Positions 17,310 to 26,495 of a DNA stretch of 64,000 nucleotides are shown here, in pieces. Source of the DNA: Bacteroidia bacterium (lineage in GTDB: Bacteria; Bacteroidota; Bacteroidia; 2-12-FULL-35-15); contig JAEUTU010000052.1 of NCBI GenBank assembly GCA_016786925.1, positions 26,878-90,877 of the forward strand, read 5' to 3'. Within the stretch, counting starts at the first letter, position 1, and each line of letters begins with the position of its first letter. The notes under the pieces are model-generated. The model saw nothing but the letters and a program-made list of their open reading frames with translations, was not told where the DNA came from and did not search any database. Position numbers and translations under genes: made by a program.

Positions 17310-18599
17310 CTATAAACTCCAATACGTTAGATTTTTGATCTTACCCTTTAGGATGCCTTTAATATCGGTCAGAATTCCGCCTTCTGATAATATAGATTTG
17401 TAATATGCTTCATCCAAATTCAAATATTCTTTGTGATTTACAGCAACAACAACTGCATCGTATCCTTTTCCGATCTCTTTCACCAAACCAAATCCATACT
17501 CATGCATCAACTCTTCTGAGTCGGCATGTGGATCTACCACATCTACCTGCACTCCGAACGATTTAAATTCTTTGATCACATCCGACACTTTTGAATTACG
17601 AACGTCACTTACATTCTCTTTGAACGTTGCACCCATTACCAACACTCTTGATTCTGTCAAATTCTTTTTAGCAGCAATGATCTTTTTTACGGTTTGTTTA
17701 GCTACATAAAAACCCATGGAGTCATTCACATAACGTCCGGAATTGATCACTCGTGCATGATATCCTAACTCTTCTGCTTTATATGTTAAGTAATACGGAT
17801 CCACACCGATACAATGCCCACCTACTAATCCCGGAGAAAATTTCAAGAAATTCCATTTTGTTCCGGCAGCCTCCAACACATCGTAGGTATTAATGCCGAT
17901 ACGACTGAAGATGATCGACAATTCATTCATCAAAGCAATGTTCACATCACGTTGTGTATTTTCAATGATCTTAGCAGCTTCCGCAACTTTGATAGAAGAA
18001 GCTTTGTGAACACCCGGCTCAACAATGATCTTGTAGGTTTCAGCGATTACTTCCAATGACTCATCATCACAACCGGAAACTACTTTTAATATTTTAGTAA
18101 TGGTATGTTCTTTATCACCGGGATTGATTCGTTCCGGAGAATATCCAACTTTAAAGTCGGTTTTAAATTTCAATCCCGAAACTTCTTCTAACACAGGTAT
18201 ACAATCCTCCTCGGTACAACCGGGATATACAGTTGATTCATACACCACATAATCACCTTTCTTTAATGCTTTTCCAACCGAACGGGAAGCACCAACCAAC
18301 GGTTTTAAGTCTGGTAAGTTATGCTCATCAATAGGTGTAGGTACCGCTACAATAAAAAAGTTAGCTTGTTTCAACACATCAATAGATGTTGTAAATTCAA
18401 TATCACATCCTTCAAAATCTTTCGCTTCCAATTCCTGCGAAGGATCGATATTGTTTTGCATCATTTTAACGCGTTCTTCATTGATATCGAAACCAATTAC
18501 TTTTACTTTTTTAGCAAATGCCAATGCAATTGGTAATCCAACATATCCCAGACCTATCACTGCGATCTTTGCTTCTTTGTTTTTGATTTTGTTGATCAT
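17310..18599 (-). CDS. UDP-N-acetyl-hexosamine 6-dehydrogenase (WbpA/TviB-like)
   Basis: This 429-residue nucleotide-sugar dehydrogenase oxidises the C6 hydroxyl of UDP-GlcNAc (or UDP-ManNAc) to a uronic acid in two NAD steps. It has the Rossmann start VIGLGYVGLPIALAFA, ESTVYPGCTEE, the central-domain helix KVAEAAKIIENTQRDVNIALMNE and the catalytic cysteine in GGHCIGVDPYYL. These phrases match the TviB/WbpA group rather than UDP-glucose dehydrogenase, which is encoded separately at 21816-23126. With the WbpB-, WbpD- and WbpE-like genes nearby it fits a UDP-2,3-diacetamido-2,3-dideoxy-glucuronate pathway. Confidence 0.93.
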   Translation of the reverse strand: MINKIKNKEAKIAVIGLGYVGLPIALAFAKKVKVIGFDINEERVKMMQNNIDPSQELEAKDFEGCDIEFTTSIDVLKQANFFIVAVPTPIDEHNLPDLKPLVGASRSVGKALKKGDYVVYESTVYPGCTEEDCIPVLEEVSGLKFKTDFKVGYSPERINPGDKEHTITKILKVVSGCDDESLEVIAETYKIIVEPGVHKASSIKVAEAAKIIENTQRDVNIALMNELSIIFSRIGINTYDVLEAAGTKWNFLKFSPGLVGGHCIGVDPYYLTYKAEELGYHARVINSGRYVNDSMGFYVAKQTVKKIIAAKKNLTESRVLVMGATFKENVSDVRNSKVSDVIKEFKSFGVQVDVVDPHADSEELMHEYGFGLVKEIGKGYDAVVVAVNHKEYLNLDEAYYKSILSEGGILTDIKGILKGKIKNLTYWSL

Positions 18600-18620
18600 A
18601 ATGTATCTACTAATTTCGTT

Positions 18621-19646
18621 TTAACTTTTTCTATCGGGTTTTCTTAATAAATAAATTCGTTCTATAATATCCACCACTTTTAAGCCTTCCATAGCATTGG
18701 TAGTGATCGTTGTTCTGCCTTTTAATGTATCGATCACATTAGAAATGATCTGTGGATGATTATTCGCGGATCCTTTATAAGCACCGTAATCATTCGCTTC
18801 ATTTGTTGGAGCCAACTCTGGAAACATATAATCTTTTATATTGCAATACTCCACTTTATCCATGTATTGTCCACCCACCTTAACACTTCCTTTACTACCA
18901 ACAATGGTGATACTGCTCTCTAAATTGGAGTTCCAAACAGCTGTAGAATAATTGATGCTTCCCATTCCGCCATTCACAAAATTGAAATTCACAAAACCGC
19001 TATCTTCAAATTCAGTCAATGCTGCGTGATTAAAATCATTGAACTTTGCCTGAATATTACTCACATCACCAAATATCCAGTACAAAAGATCTATCCAGTG
19101 TGAGAACTGAGTAAATAATGTTCCTCCATCTAATTCTTGTGTTCCTTTCCAACCACCTTTTTTGTAATAACGTTCGTCACGGTTCCAATAACAATTCAAC
19201 TGTACCATGTAAACATCACCAACAATTTTTTCTTCAACAATCTTTTTTAACCAAACCGAAGGAGGTGAAAAACGGTTTTGCATCACACAAAAAACATTTT
19301 TACTTTTTTGTAATGCTTTAAAGATCATTGTTTCACAGTCGATCTTCGACAGTGCCATCGGTTTCTCCACCACCACATGCTTATCCGCATCCAATGCAAC
19401 CAATGAATGTTTCGCATGCAGTCCATTGGGAGTACAAACATTCACCACTTCAATTTCCGGATGGGCTGCTAGCATCGCTTCAGGAGTATTGTAGAATGGT
19501 TCTTTCAAATCATTTAAACCTAAACTTCCTTTTTCTGCAACATCACAAACTGCGATCAATTCCGCTTCCGGATTTCTTCGCACCATCTCTGCATGTCGTT
19601 TACCAATATGTCCTTGCCCGATTACTGCAAATTTAATTTTACTCAT
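18621..19646 (-). CDS. Gfo/Idh/MocA-family oxidoreductase (WbpB-like)
   Basis: The 341-residue product starts at the ATG at 19646, 8 bp after the stop of the acetyltransferase gene; the in-frame TTG at 19661 would overlap it. The N-terminal Rossmann fold (FAVIGQGHIGKRHAEM) and EKPMALSKIDC define the Gfo/Idh/MocA family. Beside WbpA-, WbpD- and WbpE-like genes it most likely oxidises C3 of UDP-GlcNAcA to the 3-keto sugar, with the aminotransferase at 23142 adding the amine. The C-terminal domain carries the expected GG.(Y)...HWIDLL segment. Substrate assignment is by context. Confidence 0.88.
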   Translation of the reverse strand: MSKIKFAVIGQGHIGKRHAEMVRRNPEAELIAVCDVAEKGSLGLNDLKEPFYNTPEAMLAAHPEIEVVNVCTPNGLHAKHSLVALDADKHVVVEKPMALSKIDCETMIFKALQKSKNVFCVMQNRFSPPSVWLKKIVEEKIVGDVYMVQLNCYWNRDERYYKKGGWKGTQELDGGTLFTQFSHWIDLLYWIFGDVSNIQAKFNDFNHAALTEFEDSGFVNFNFVNGGMGSINYSTAVWNSNLESSITIVGSKGSVKVGGQYMDKVEYCNIKDYMFPELAPTNEANDYGAYKGSANNHPQIISNVIDTLKGRTTITTNAMEGLKVVDIIERIYLLRKPDRKS

Positions 19647-19653
19647 ATTTTTC

Positions 19654-20235
19654 CTATTCAACGATCTTTGAAACTTTATTCCCTTCTAATTTATACTTAT
19701 CCCTACTTTCAGGACAAACAGCAATTCCATCCTTATCAAAACTTAAACGATGGCCGTATTCACTGATCCATCCCATTTGTTTGGCCGGATTTCCCACCCA
19801 TAATGAATAGGGAGGAACATTCTTAGTGACCACCGCACCTGCACCGATAAAAGCATACTCACCAATATCATGACCACAAACGATGGTTGCATTTGCACCA
19901 ATGGATGATCCTTTACCAACGTGTGTCTTTGCATATTCATTTTTACGATTAATAGCACTTCTCGGATTGATCACATTGGTAAATACCATAGATGGCCCAA
20001 GAAACACATCATCATCGCAAGTTACTCCAGTATAAATAGAAACATTATTTTGCACCTTTACATTACGCCCCAACACAACATCTGGTGATATCACTACATT
20101 CTGGCCAATATTACAATTCTCACCAAGCGTACAATTAGGCATGATGTGTGAAAAGTGCCAGATCTTGGTTCCTTTACCGATCTTACATCCCTGATCAATA
20201 ACAGCTGTTTCGTGTGCAAAAAACTCTTGACTCAT
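19654..20235 (-). CDS. Hexapeptide N-acetyltransferase (WbpD/WlbB-like)
   Basis: The 193-residue left-handed beta-helix acyltransferase has stacked hexapeptide motifs from about residue 12 to 150 (CKIGKGTKIWHFSHI, CNIGQNVVIS, VVLGRNVKVQNN, SSIGANATIVCG, AFIGAGAVVTKNVP). The sequence strongly resembles WbpD/WlbB, which acetylate the 3-amino group of UDP-GlcNAc(3NH2)A. The C-terminal residues (GNPAKQMGWISEYGHRL) are typical of that family. The gene starts 1 bp after the end of the UDP-xylose synthase gene and is followed closely by the WbpB-like gene. Confidence 0.92.
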   Translation of the reverse strand: MSQEFFAHETAVIDQGCKIGKGTKIWHFSHIMPNCTLGENCNIGQNVVISPDVVLGRNVKVQNNVSIYTGVTCDDDVFLGPSMVFTNVINPRSAINRKNEYAKTHVGKGSSIGANATIVCGHDIGEYAFIGAGAVVTKNVPPYSLWVGNPAKQMGWISEYGHRLSFDKDGIAVCPESRDKYKLEGNKVSKIVE

Positions 20236-20236
20236 A

Positions 20237-21214
20237 CTAGTTAAACTGTCTGTGTTCTGTTTTATTTAATTCCTCTCTTGAAAGCGATTTAAAGTACTCA
20301 TACGTGATCTTTAATCCTTCTGCTCTACTCACTTTCGGTTCCCAGCCCAATATTGCTTTAGCTTTAGTAATATCCGGTTTGCGTTGTTTCGGATCATCCT
20401 GAGGTAATGGCTTAGAAATAAGCTTTTGATTCGTACCTGTTAGTTTAATGATCTCTTCACCAAATTCTTTAATGGTGATCTCACTTGGATTACCAATATT
20501 TACAGGATAAACATAGTCACTCATTAACAAACGGTAGATCCCTTCAACAAGATCATCTACATAACAGAATGAGCGTGTTTGTGAGCCATCACCAAACATC
20601 GTAAGATCTTCACCACGCAATGCCTGACCAATAAATGCAGGCAACACACGTCCGTCATTCAGACGCATACGTGGTCCGTACGTATTAAAAATTCGAACGA
20701 TACGTGTTTCTACGCCATGGTAAGTATGATACGCCATCGTCATGGCTTCCATAAAACGTTTGGCTTCATCGTACACACCACGTGGTCCAACCGGATTTAC
20801 ATTTCCCCAATACTCTTCTGTTTGAGGATGTACCAATGGATCACCATATACTTCAGAGGTTGAAGCAACCAATATTCTTGCTTTTTTTACACGTGCCAAG
20901 CCCAGCAAATTATGCGTTCCTAATGAACTAACCTTCAAGGTTTGGATAGGGATTTTTAGATAATCGATCGGTGATGCAGGTGAAGCAAAATGAAGAATGT
21001 AATCCAACTCACCCGGAACAAACACAAATTTGGAAACATCATGATGATAGAATTCAAAATTCTCCAACTTCATCAAATGTTCAATATTCTTCAGATCACC
21101 GGTGATCAAATTATCCATTCCGATAACATGACATCCTTCCTTGATAAACCGGTCGCAAAGATGGGATCCTAAAAACCCTGCTGCACCCGTAATTAAAACA
21201 CGTTTTTTAGCCAC
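20237..21214 (-). CDS. UDP-glucuronate decarboxylase (UDP-xylose synthase)
   Basis: The 325-residue extended SDR converts UDP-glucuronic acid to UDP-xylose. It has [34 protein letters not shown], the STSEVYGDP motif, the unusual catalytic YDEAKR and [10 protein letters not shown], all hallmarks of the UXS family. Its substrate would come from the UDP-glucose dehydrogenase at 21816-23126; only one small gene of unknown function (21223-21807) lies between them. Gaps on both sides are 1-8 bp, so it is in the operon. Xylose or arabinose-type residues are therefore expected in the glycan. Confidence 0.95.
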   Translation of the reverse strand: MAKKRVLITGAAGFLGSHLCDRFIKEGCHVIGMDNLITGDLKNIEHLMKLENFEFYHHDVSKFVFVPGELDYILHFASPASPIDYLKIPIQTLKVSSLGTHNLLGLARVKKARILVASTSEVYGDPLVHPQTEEYWGNVNPVGPRGVYDEAKRFMEAMTMAYHTYHGVETRIVRIFNTYGPRMRLNDGRVLPAFIGQALRGEDLTMFGDGSQTRSFCYVDDLVEGIYRLLMSDYVYPVNIGNPSEITIKEFGEEIIKLTGTNQKLISKPLPQDDPKQRKPDITKAKAILGWEPKVSRAEGLKITYEYFKSLSREELNKTEHRQFN

Positions 21215-21222
21215 AATAAGAT

Positions 21223-21807
21223 TTATTTAATTTCAGTTAATTCATATTTTTGAATAGCAGATACCTTCACAATGATCGGATATTCCGCATTGTCGAGTAT
21301 CCACATTTCATCACCAAAAGTTCCCCATGTAACATTCAGTGTATTGACGATCGTTTTTTTTCCGTTGATCATTACATACATTGGTTGTTCACCTTTCAAT
21401 GTCATATCATCGGCTTTCAATTCGCAACCGGCACGAACTTTTGTCTTTTTGTTGTTCTTTAATTCATTGTACATTTTTTTGCTTACAATAAATCCCGGCA
21501 ACACATCGCTCAACTCATCATCGTTAGAGTTGATCGGGAAAGAGAAGATAATATTGATAGCATTTTCTAAAGCTGATTTAAGGATCAAGAAAGTTCCTTT
21601 ATCATCATACTTATTTTTTTTATTCCAGGAGATCTTCATTGGAGATGCCAATGAAGTAAGTGTTACTGTTTGATCAACCGGGCCATCGTATTCTGCTAAC
21701 TTATAAACCAAGGTTTGACCTTCTTTGATTTTAACCGGCTCTTGTGCCAATGCAACAGCGCAGATCAATAATGCTACAACTGTTGATACAAATTTTATTG
21801 TTTTCAT
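21223..21807 (-). CDS. Secreted protein of unknown function inside the UDP-xylose operon
   Basis: The 194-residue product has a clear signal peptide (cleavage near AVALA|Q). A beta-rich mature part includes [35 protein letters not shown] and [18 protein letters not shown]. The alternating pattern and the 'YPIIVKV' strand recall small periplasmic lipid-binding-like folds (DUF3108-type), but this is only an impression. It sits with 8-bp gaps between the UDP-xylose synthase and UDP-glucose dehydrogenase genes, so it must be coexpressed with cytoplasmic sugar enzymes although it is exported. I cannot assign a function. Confidence 0.8.
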   Translation of the reverse strand: MKTIKFVSTVVALLICAVALAQEPVKIKEGQTLVYKLAEYDGPVDQTVTLTSLASPMKISWNKKNKYDDKGTFLILKSALENAINIIFSFPINSNDDELSDVLPGFIVSKKMYNELKNNKKTKVRAGCELKADDMTLKGEQPMYVMINGKKTIVNTLNVTWGTFGDEMWILDNAEYPIIVKVSAIQKYELTEIK

Positions 21808-21815
21808 CTTATAAA

Positions 21816-23126
21816 TTATTTAACTGTTTCTCTACCAATGCTGGAATAGAAATACCCCAATTCTCTCATTTGCTGAATTCCATAAAGGTTACGTCCATCA
21901 AAGATCACTTTGTTCTTCAATAAAGAAGTTACTTTATCAAAATCCGGAGTCCGGAACAAACTCCACTCAGTTGCGATCAACAATGCATCTGCATCACGCA
22001 AAGCATCATATTCATCCATCGCGTACATGATCTTATCACCAACTAAATTGCGGACATTGTTCATTGCTTCCGGATCGTAAGCCGCAATTGTTGCACCTGC
22101 TTTTGTTAATTCATCAATGATGTATAATGCAGGAGCTTCGCGAATATCGTCTGTATCAGGTTTAAATGCTAATCCCCATAAAGCGATCTTCTTTCCTTTT
22201 AGATCATTATTAAAATATGCTTTGATCTTTGGAACAATAATGGTTTTTTGTTTTTCATTAATATCCATTACCGAATCCAGGATCTTAAAATCGTATTTTA
22301 CTTCTGAAGCCGATTTAGCTAGTGCTTGAACATCTTTAGGGAAACAGCTTCCACCGTAACCAATACCTGGGAATAAGAAACGTTTTCCGATACGATCATC
22401 ACTACCAATACCAATACGAACCGAATCTACATCTGCTCCTAATAACTCACATAAATTAGCGATCTCATTCATGAAGGTGATCTTGGTTGCAAGAAATGCA
22501 TTTGCTGCATATTTTGTCAACTCTGCCGATTTTTCATCCATAAAGATGATCGGATTACCCTGACGGACATATGGCTTGTATAATTCTTCCATGATCTTTC
22601 TTGCCTTGTCGGAACTTGTTCCAATAACAACACGATCAGGCTTTAAGAAATCATCTACTGCAAAACCTTCACGTAAAAATTCAGGATTAGAAACTACATC
22701 AAATTCAACTTTAGCATTTTTAGCCATCGCTTCACGCACTTTATCGGCAGTACCTACAGGCACCGTACTCTTATCAACGATAACTTTGTAATCTTTAATG
22801 ATCTTCCCTAGATCATTTGCCACGCCTAGGATATAGCTCAGGTCAGCAGAACCATCTTCACCTGGAGGTGTTGGCAATGCCAAAAAGATGATCTTTGCAT
22901 TTTCGATAGCATCGGCCAATTTGGTTGTGAAGGTTAAACGACCTTGTTTGATGTTTCTTTCAAACAATACATCCAAATGTGGTTCGTAAATAGGAACAAT
23001 GCCCGATTGCATTTTCTTTACTTTATCTTCATTGATATCAACACAGATAACATGATTTCCTGTTTCTGCCAAACAAGTACCGGTTACTAAACCAACATAC
23101 CCTGTTCCAACAACTGCTATATTCAT
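21816..23126 (-). CDS. ugd: UDP-glucose 6-dehydrogenase
   Basis: The 436-residue enzyme oxidises UDP-glucose to UDP-glucuronate with two NAD+. It has VVGTGYVGLVTGTCLAE, DKSTVPVGTADKVR, the helix ELTKYAANAFLATKITFMNEI, the catalytic cysteine in GIGYGGSCFPKDV and the KIALWGLAFKPDTDDIREAP signature. Its length is typical. It feeds the UDP-xylose synthase downstream. It lies 15 bp after the DegT-type aminotransferase gene within the same transcription unit. Confidence 0.97.
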   Translation of the reverse strand: MNIAVVGTGYVGLVTGTCLAETGNHVICVDINEDKVKKMQSGIVPIYEPHLDVLFERNIKQGRLTFTTKLADAIENAKIIFLALPTPPGEDGSADLSYILGVANDLGKIIKDYKVIVDKSTVPVGTADKVREAMAKNAKVEFDVVSNPEFLREGFAVDDFLKPDRVVIGTSSDKARKIMEELYKPYVRQGNPIIFMDEKSAELTKYAANAFLATKITFMNEIANLCELLGADVDSVRIGIGSDDRIGKRFLFPGIGYGGSCFPKDVQALAKSASEVKYDFKILDSVMDINEKQKTIIVPKIKAYFNNDLKGKKIALWGLAFKPDTDDIREAPALYIIDELTKAGATIAAYDPEAMNNVRNLVGDKIMYAMDEYDALRDADALLIATEWSLFRTPDFDKVTSLLKNKVIFDGRNLYGIQQMRELGYFYSSIGRETVK

Positions 23127-23141
23127 ATAAAAAATTTAAGA

Positions 23142-24284
23142 TTATCGATTAACAAATTCTAAAACACTAGTCGTAATATACTTCAATGTCTCTTCATCCA
23201 ACTCTGTATGCATAGGAAGAGAAACAACGCAAGCACATAATTTTTCTGTAACAGGGAAATCGCCTTCTTTATAACGCGGATCCAAATATGCTTTTTGCAA
23301 ATGCAACGGTATCGGATAATAGATCATGGCTGGAATATCCTTACTCGCTAAATATTCACGCAAAGCAGTACGATCAACGCCATTTAATTGCAATGTATAC
23401 TGATGAAACACATGATTAGAGAATTTAGCACGAGCAGGTGTTTTCAATTTTGGATTATTTGCAAATGCTTTATCGTAGTAATCTGCAGCTTTATTTCTGG
23501 CTTTTGCATAATTATCCAGATCACGCAATTTGATGCGCAAAATAGCTGCTTGAATACTATCCAAACGTGAGTTTACACCAATAGAATCATGCACATACTG
23601 TACTGACTGACCATGATTAGCGATCATTCTGATCTTAGCAGCCAAAGCATCATCATTTGTAAAAATAGCACCACCATCACCATAACAACCTAAATTCTTA
23701 GAAGGGAAAAATGAAGTACAACCGATCGTGCCAATAGTACCCGCCTTCTTCTTAGAACCATCTGCACTGAAATACTCTGCACCTATAGCTTGAGCTGTAT
23801 CTTCGATCACATACAAATTATGTTTTTTAGCTAAAGCCATGATCTTGTCCATATCCGCACATTGCCCGAATAAATGAACCGGCACAATAGCCTTTGTTTT
23901 AGGTGTGATCGCCTTTTCAATAGCTGCCACATCAATATCAAATGTATCCGGAACGACATCCACCAATACTGGTTTTAGTCCTAACAAACCAATCACTTCT
24001 GCTGTAGCAACATATGTAAAATCGGCTGTGATCACTTCATCACCCGGCTTCAGATCCAAAGCCATCATGGCTATCTGTAAAGCATCGGTCCCATTAGCAC
24101 AAGGAATAACGTGTTTCACTCCCAAATAAGTTTCCAATTCCTTTTGAAACTCTTTTACTTCCGGACCATTGATAAATGCTGTATTATTCAACACATTTTG
24201 AATGGCGGCATCTACTTCTGTTTTTATTTTTTCATATTGACTTTTCAAGTCAACCATTTGAATTTTTTTGGCGATCTTTTCCAT
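23142..24284 (-). CDS. DegT/DnrJ/EryC1/StrS aminotransferase (WbpE/WlbC-like)
   Basis: The 380-residue PLP enzyme transfers an amino group to a keto-sugar nucleotide. It has VKHVIPCANGTDALQIAM, DFTYVATAEVI, VIEDTAQAIGA and the PLP-lysine segment TSFFPSKNLGCYGDGGAIF. Sequence and neighbours point to the WbpE/WlbC group, which makes UDP-GlcNAc(3NH2)A from the 3-keto product of a WbpB-type oxidoreductase. It is the first gene of the long minus-strand nucleotide-sugar run. The 111-bp divergent gap to the plus-strand gene at 24396 must hold the promoter, but I found no exact TAnnTTTG for it. Confidence 0.93.
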   Translation of the reverse strand: MEKIAKKIQMVDLKSQYEKIKTEVDAAIQNVLNNTAFINGPEVKEFQKELETYLGVKHVIPCANGTDALQIAMMALDLKPGDEVITADFTYVATAEVIGLLGLKPVLVDVVPDTFDIDVAAIEKAITPKTKAIVPVHLFGQCADMDKIMALAKKHNLYVIEDTAQAIGAEYFSADGSKKKAGTIGTIGCTSFFPSKNLGCYGDGGAIFTNDDALAAKIRMIANHGQSVQYVHDSIGVNSRLDSIQAAILRIKLRDLDNYAKARNKAADYYDKAFANNPKLKTPARAKFSNHVFHQYTLQLNGVDRTALREYLASKDIPAMIYYPIPLHLQKAYLDPRYKEGDFPVTEKLCACVVSLPMHTELDEETLKYITTSVLEFVNR

Positions 24285-24376
24285 CTAAAAATATTTCGGT
24301 TATAAGAATGCGAATATACATAAAATAAGGATAAAATCGGGACAATTTTTGCATTAAAACTTCGTTAAAAAATGCT

Positions 24377-24384
24377 TACATTAG
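24377..24384 (+). promoter_or_regulatory. Near-consensus -7 element
   Basis: TACATTAG differs from TAnnTTTG at one base and lies 11 bases before the ATG at 24396. If it is used, the in-frame ATG at 24372 would be upstream of the mRNA start, supporting 24396 as the true start. Confidence 0.3.
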
Positions 24385-24395
24385 CACGTTTTTAT

Positions 24396-25148
24396 ATGAA
24401 AAAGATATACCTCATTTTCTGGTTCTGTTTTGCCATTTTTCTTTCTGCAAGATCGCAAGTGAGCGTTAAGGACTCATCCGTTGCAAGCCCAATGATTTCA
24501 GCATCTTACGGGTATTATTTTTCTGCAGGCGACTTAACTAAACGCTTTGGAAACAATTCCTCTATTCAGCTCAGTGTAGATTTCAAATCCAAATACAATT
24601 GGATTGTTGGTCTTAACGGAAGCTATATTTTCGGAAAAACAGTTAAAGAAAGCCTGTTCGACAGCATTGCCTCTCCTGATGGCTTTATAATTGACAAGTT
24701 AGGCGGATTTGCAGACATCCGTCTTTACGAAAGAGGCTTTACCGCTTCGGCTACTTTAGGCCGTTTGTTCCCATTTAAAAGGCCTAATCCAAATTCCGGA
24801 ATAGTATTTAACATTGGATTGGGATTCATTCAACACAAGATCCGCATCGAAACCATTGGCAATAATGTTCCACAGCTGGACAGTGACTATAAAAAAGGAT
24901 ATGACCGGCTGACCAATGGCTTTCTTTTAAGTCAAAATTTAGGCTACATGTATCTGAGCAACAATCGTATTGCTAATTTTTACATCGGTTTTGAATGTAT
25001 GCAAGGATTTACCCAAAACAGACGCAGCTACAACTTTGATCAAATGAAACAGGATACAGAGAAACGGGTGGATATTCTTTACGGAGGAAAAGTTGCCTGG
25101 ATATTGCCTTTATACAAAAAAGCACCTAAAGAATTCTACACTTATTAG
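24396..25148 (+). CDS. Secreted or outer-membrane protein of unknown function
   Basis: Starting at the ATG at 24396, the 250-residue product has a clean signal peptide (MKKIYLIFWFCFAIFLSARS|Q). The ATG at 24372 would add eight residues in front of it. The mature part alternates polar and aromatic residues (SASYGYYFSAGDLTKRF, WIVGLNGSYIFG, NIGLGFIQHKI, NLGYMYLSNN, FYIGFECMQGF). This suggests a beta-barrel of outer-membrane type with about 8 strands. It ends 13 bp before the Kdo transferase start, so the two are probably cotranscribed and it may be linked to lipopolysaccharide. No family is recognised with certainty. Confidence 0.78.
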   Translation: MKKIYLIFWFCFAIFLSARSQVSVKDSSVASPMISASYGYYFSAGDLTKRFGNNSSIQLSVDFKSKYNWIVGLNGSYIFGKTVKESLFDSIASPDGFIIDKLGGFADIRLYERGFTASATLGRLFPFKRPNPNSGIVFNIGLGFIQHKIRIETIGNNVPQLDSDYKKGYDRLTNGFLLSQNLGYMYLSNNRIANFYIGFECMQGFTQNRRSYNFDQMKQDTEKRVDILYGGKVAWILPLYKKAPKEFYTY

Positions 25149-25161
25149 GATAAGCTCTTAC

Positions 25162-26406
25162 ATGAATCTTATCTATAACATATCCATTTACCTGTATAGA
25201 ATTGCAATCGGTATTACGTCTCTGTTCAATAAAAAGGCTCAGCTTTGGATCGATGGGAGAAAGGATATTTTCAAAAAACTTGAAATTGTCTTTTCAAAAA
25301 AACAAACATCGATTATCTGGGTACACTGTGCTTCTTTGGGTGAATTTGAACAAGGCAGACCCTTGATCGAGGAGATAAAAAGGAAACACCCAAACTACTC
25401 TATTCTACTCACTTTTTTCTCTCCATCGGGTTATGAGGTTAGAAAAAACTATCAGGGTGCAGACTATATTTTTTATCTCCCAATTGACACTCCAACAAAC
25501 ACTGACAAATTTCTTGACATTGTAAAACCAGCGTATACATTCTTTGTGAAATATGAATTTTGGTTCAATTACCTCAATGCCTTAAAAAAAAGAAAAATTC
25601 CAACCTATCTTGTCAGCGGTATTTTCAGAGATGACCATCATTTTTTCAAGCCCTACGGTAAATGGTCAAGAAAACAACTAGCTTGCTTCAATCACTTTTT
25701 TGTTCAAAACAAACATTCAGAAGAACTACTTCAATCCATAGGCTATACAAACACTACTGTCACAGGCGACACACGCTTTGACAGAGTTTCTGAAATTGCT
25801 AAAACCGTAAAACGATTTGACCTTATTGAACAATTCTGTAAAGATCATCCTGTTTTCATTGCAGGAAGTACATGGAATGAAGATGAGCAGATATTAGCCC
25901 AAAGCAGCATTATTAGTATGGGATATAAGCTAATCATTGCTCCGCACGAAATTGATGAAAAACACATTGATTCGATCATCCGGCAATTTAAAACCGGTTC
26001 TCCAGAAACTCAATGTATCCGATATTCTGAACTGACCGAAAAGAACGATTCACTTGCCACGATCCTGATCATTGACAATATTGGAATGCTATCATCACTT
26101 TATCAATATGGCAAATTAGCCTACATAGGAGGTGGCTTTGGCAAAGGCATACACAATATTTTGGAAGCAGCTACTTTTGGATTACCTGTGATCTTCGGTC
26201 CGAACTATCAAAAATTTACGGAAGCCAAAGAACTGATCGAACAAAAAGGAGCATTCAGTATTTCATCTGAAGCCGGATTAAACAATATACTCAACCTCTT
26301 ACATAACGAAAGTGCGTTGAAGAATGCTTCGACTATCGCCAAAAACTATGTAGAGTCTAATACAGGTGCTACTTCCAAGATCCTTTCACATATCCAACTG
26401 AAGTAA
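25162..26406 (+). CDS. waaA: 3-deoxy-D-manno-octulosonic acid (Kdo) transferase
   Basis: This inner-membrane-associated GT-B glycosyltransferase adds Kdo to lipid A precursor. The 414-residue product starts at the ATG at 25162, with an N-terminal hydrophobic segment (NLIYNISIYLYRIAIGITSLF). It shows WVHCASLGEFEQGRPLIE with the catalytic glutamate, FVKYEFWFNYL, FIAGSTWNEDE, and YIGGGFGKGIHNILEAATFGLPVIFGPNY in the C-terminal nucleotide-binding half. It is close to the usual length of about 420. Codon runs before 25162 are in frame but overlap the upstream gene and lack an ATG. Confidence 0.96.
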   Translation: MNLIYNISIYLYRIAIGITSLFNKKAQLWIDGRKDIFKKLEIVFSKKQTSIIWVHCASLGEFEQGRPLIEEIKRKHPNYSILLTFFSPSGYEVRKNYQGADYIFYLPIDTPTNTDKFLDIVKPAYTFFVKYEFWFNYLNALKKRKIPTYLVSGIFRDDHHFFKPYGKWSRKQLACFNHFFVQNKHSEELLQSIGYTNTTVTGDTRFDRVSEIAKTVKRFDLIEQFCKDHPVFIAGSTWNEDEQILAQSSIISMGYKLIIAPHEIDEKHIDSIIRQFKTGSPETQCIRYSELTEKNDSLATILIIDNIGMLSSLYQYGKLAYIGGGFGKGIHNILEAATFGLPVIFGPNYQKFTEAKELIEQKGAFSISSEAGLNNILNLLHNESALKNASTIAKNYVESNTGATSKILSHIQLK

Positions 26407-26495
26407 TTAACTATTCACTGCTGAAAACCTATTTCGCTTTTTTCTGCCTGATGTTTTGATTTATTGTATTTTCGATACAAATCAACATCACACTC

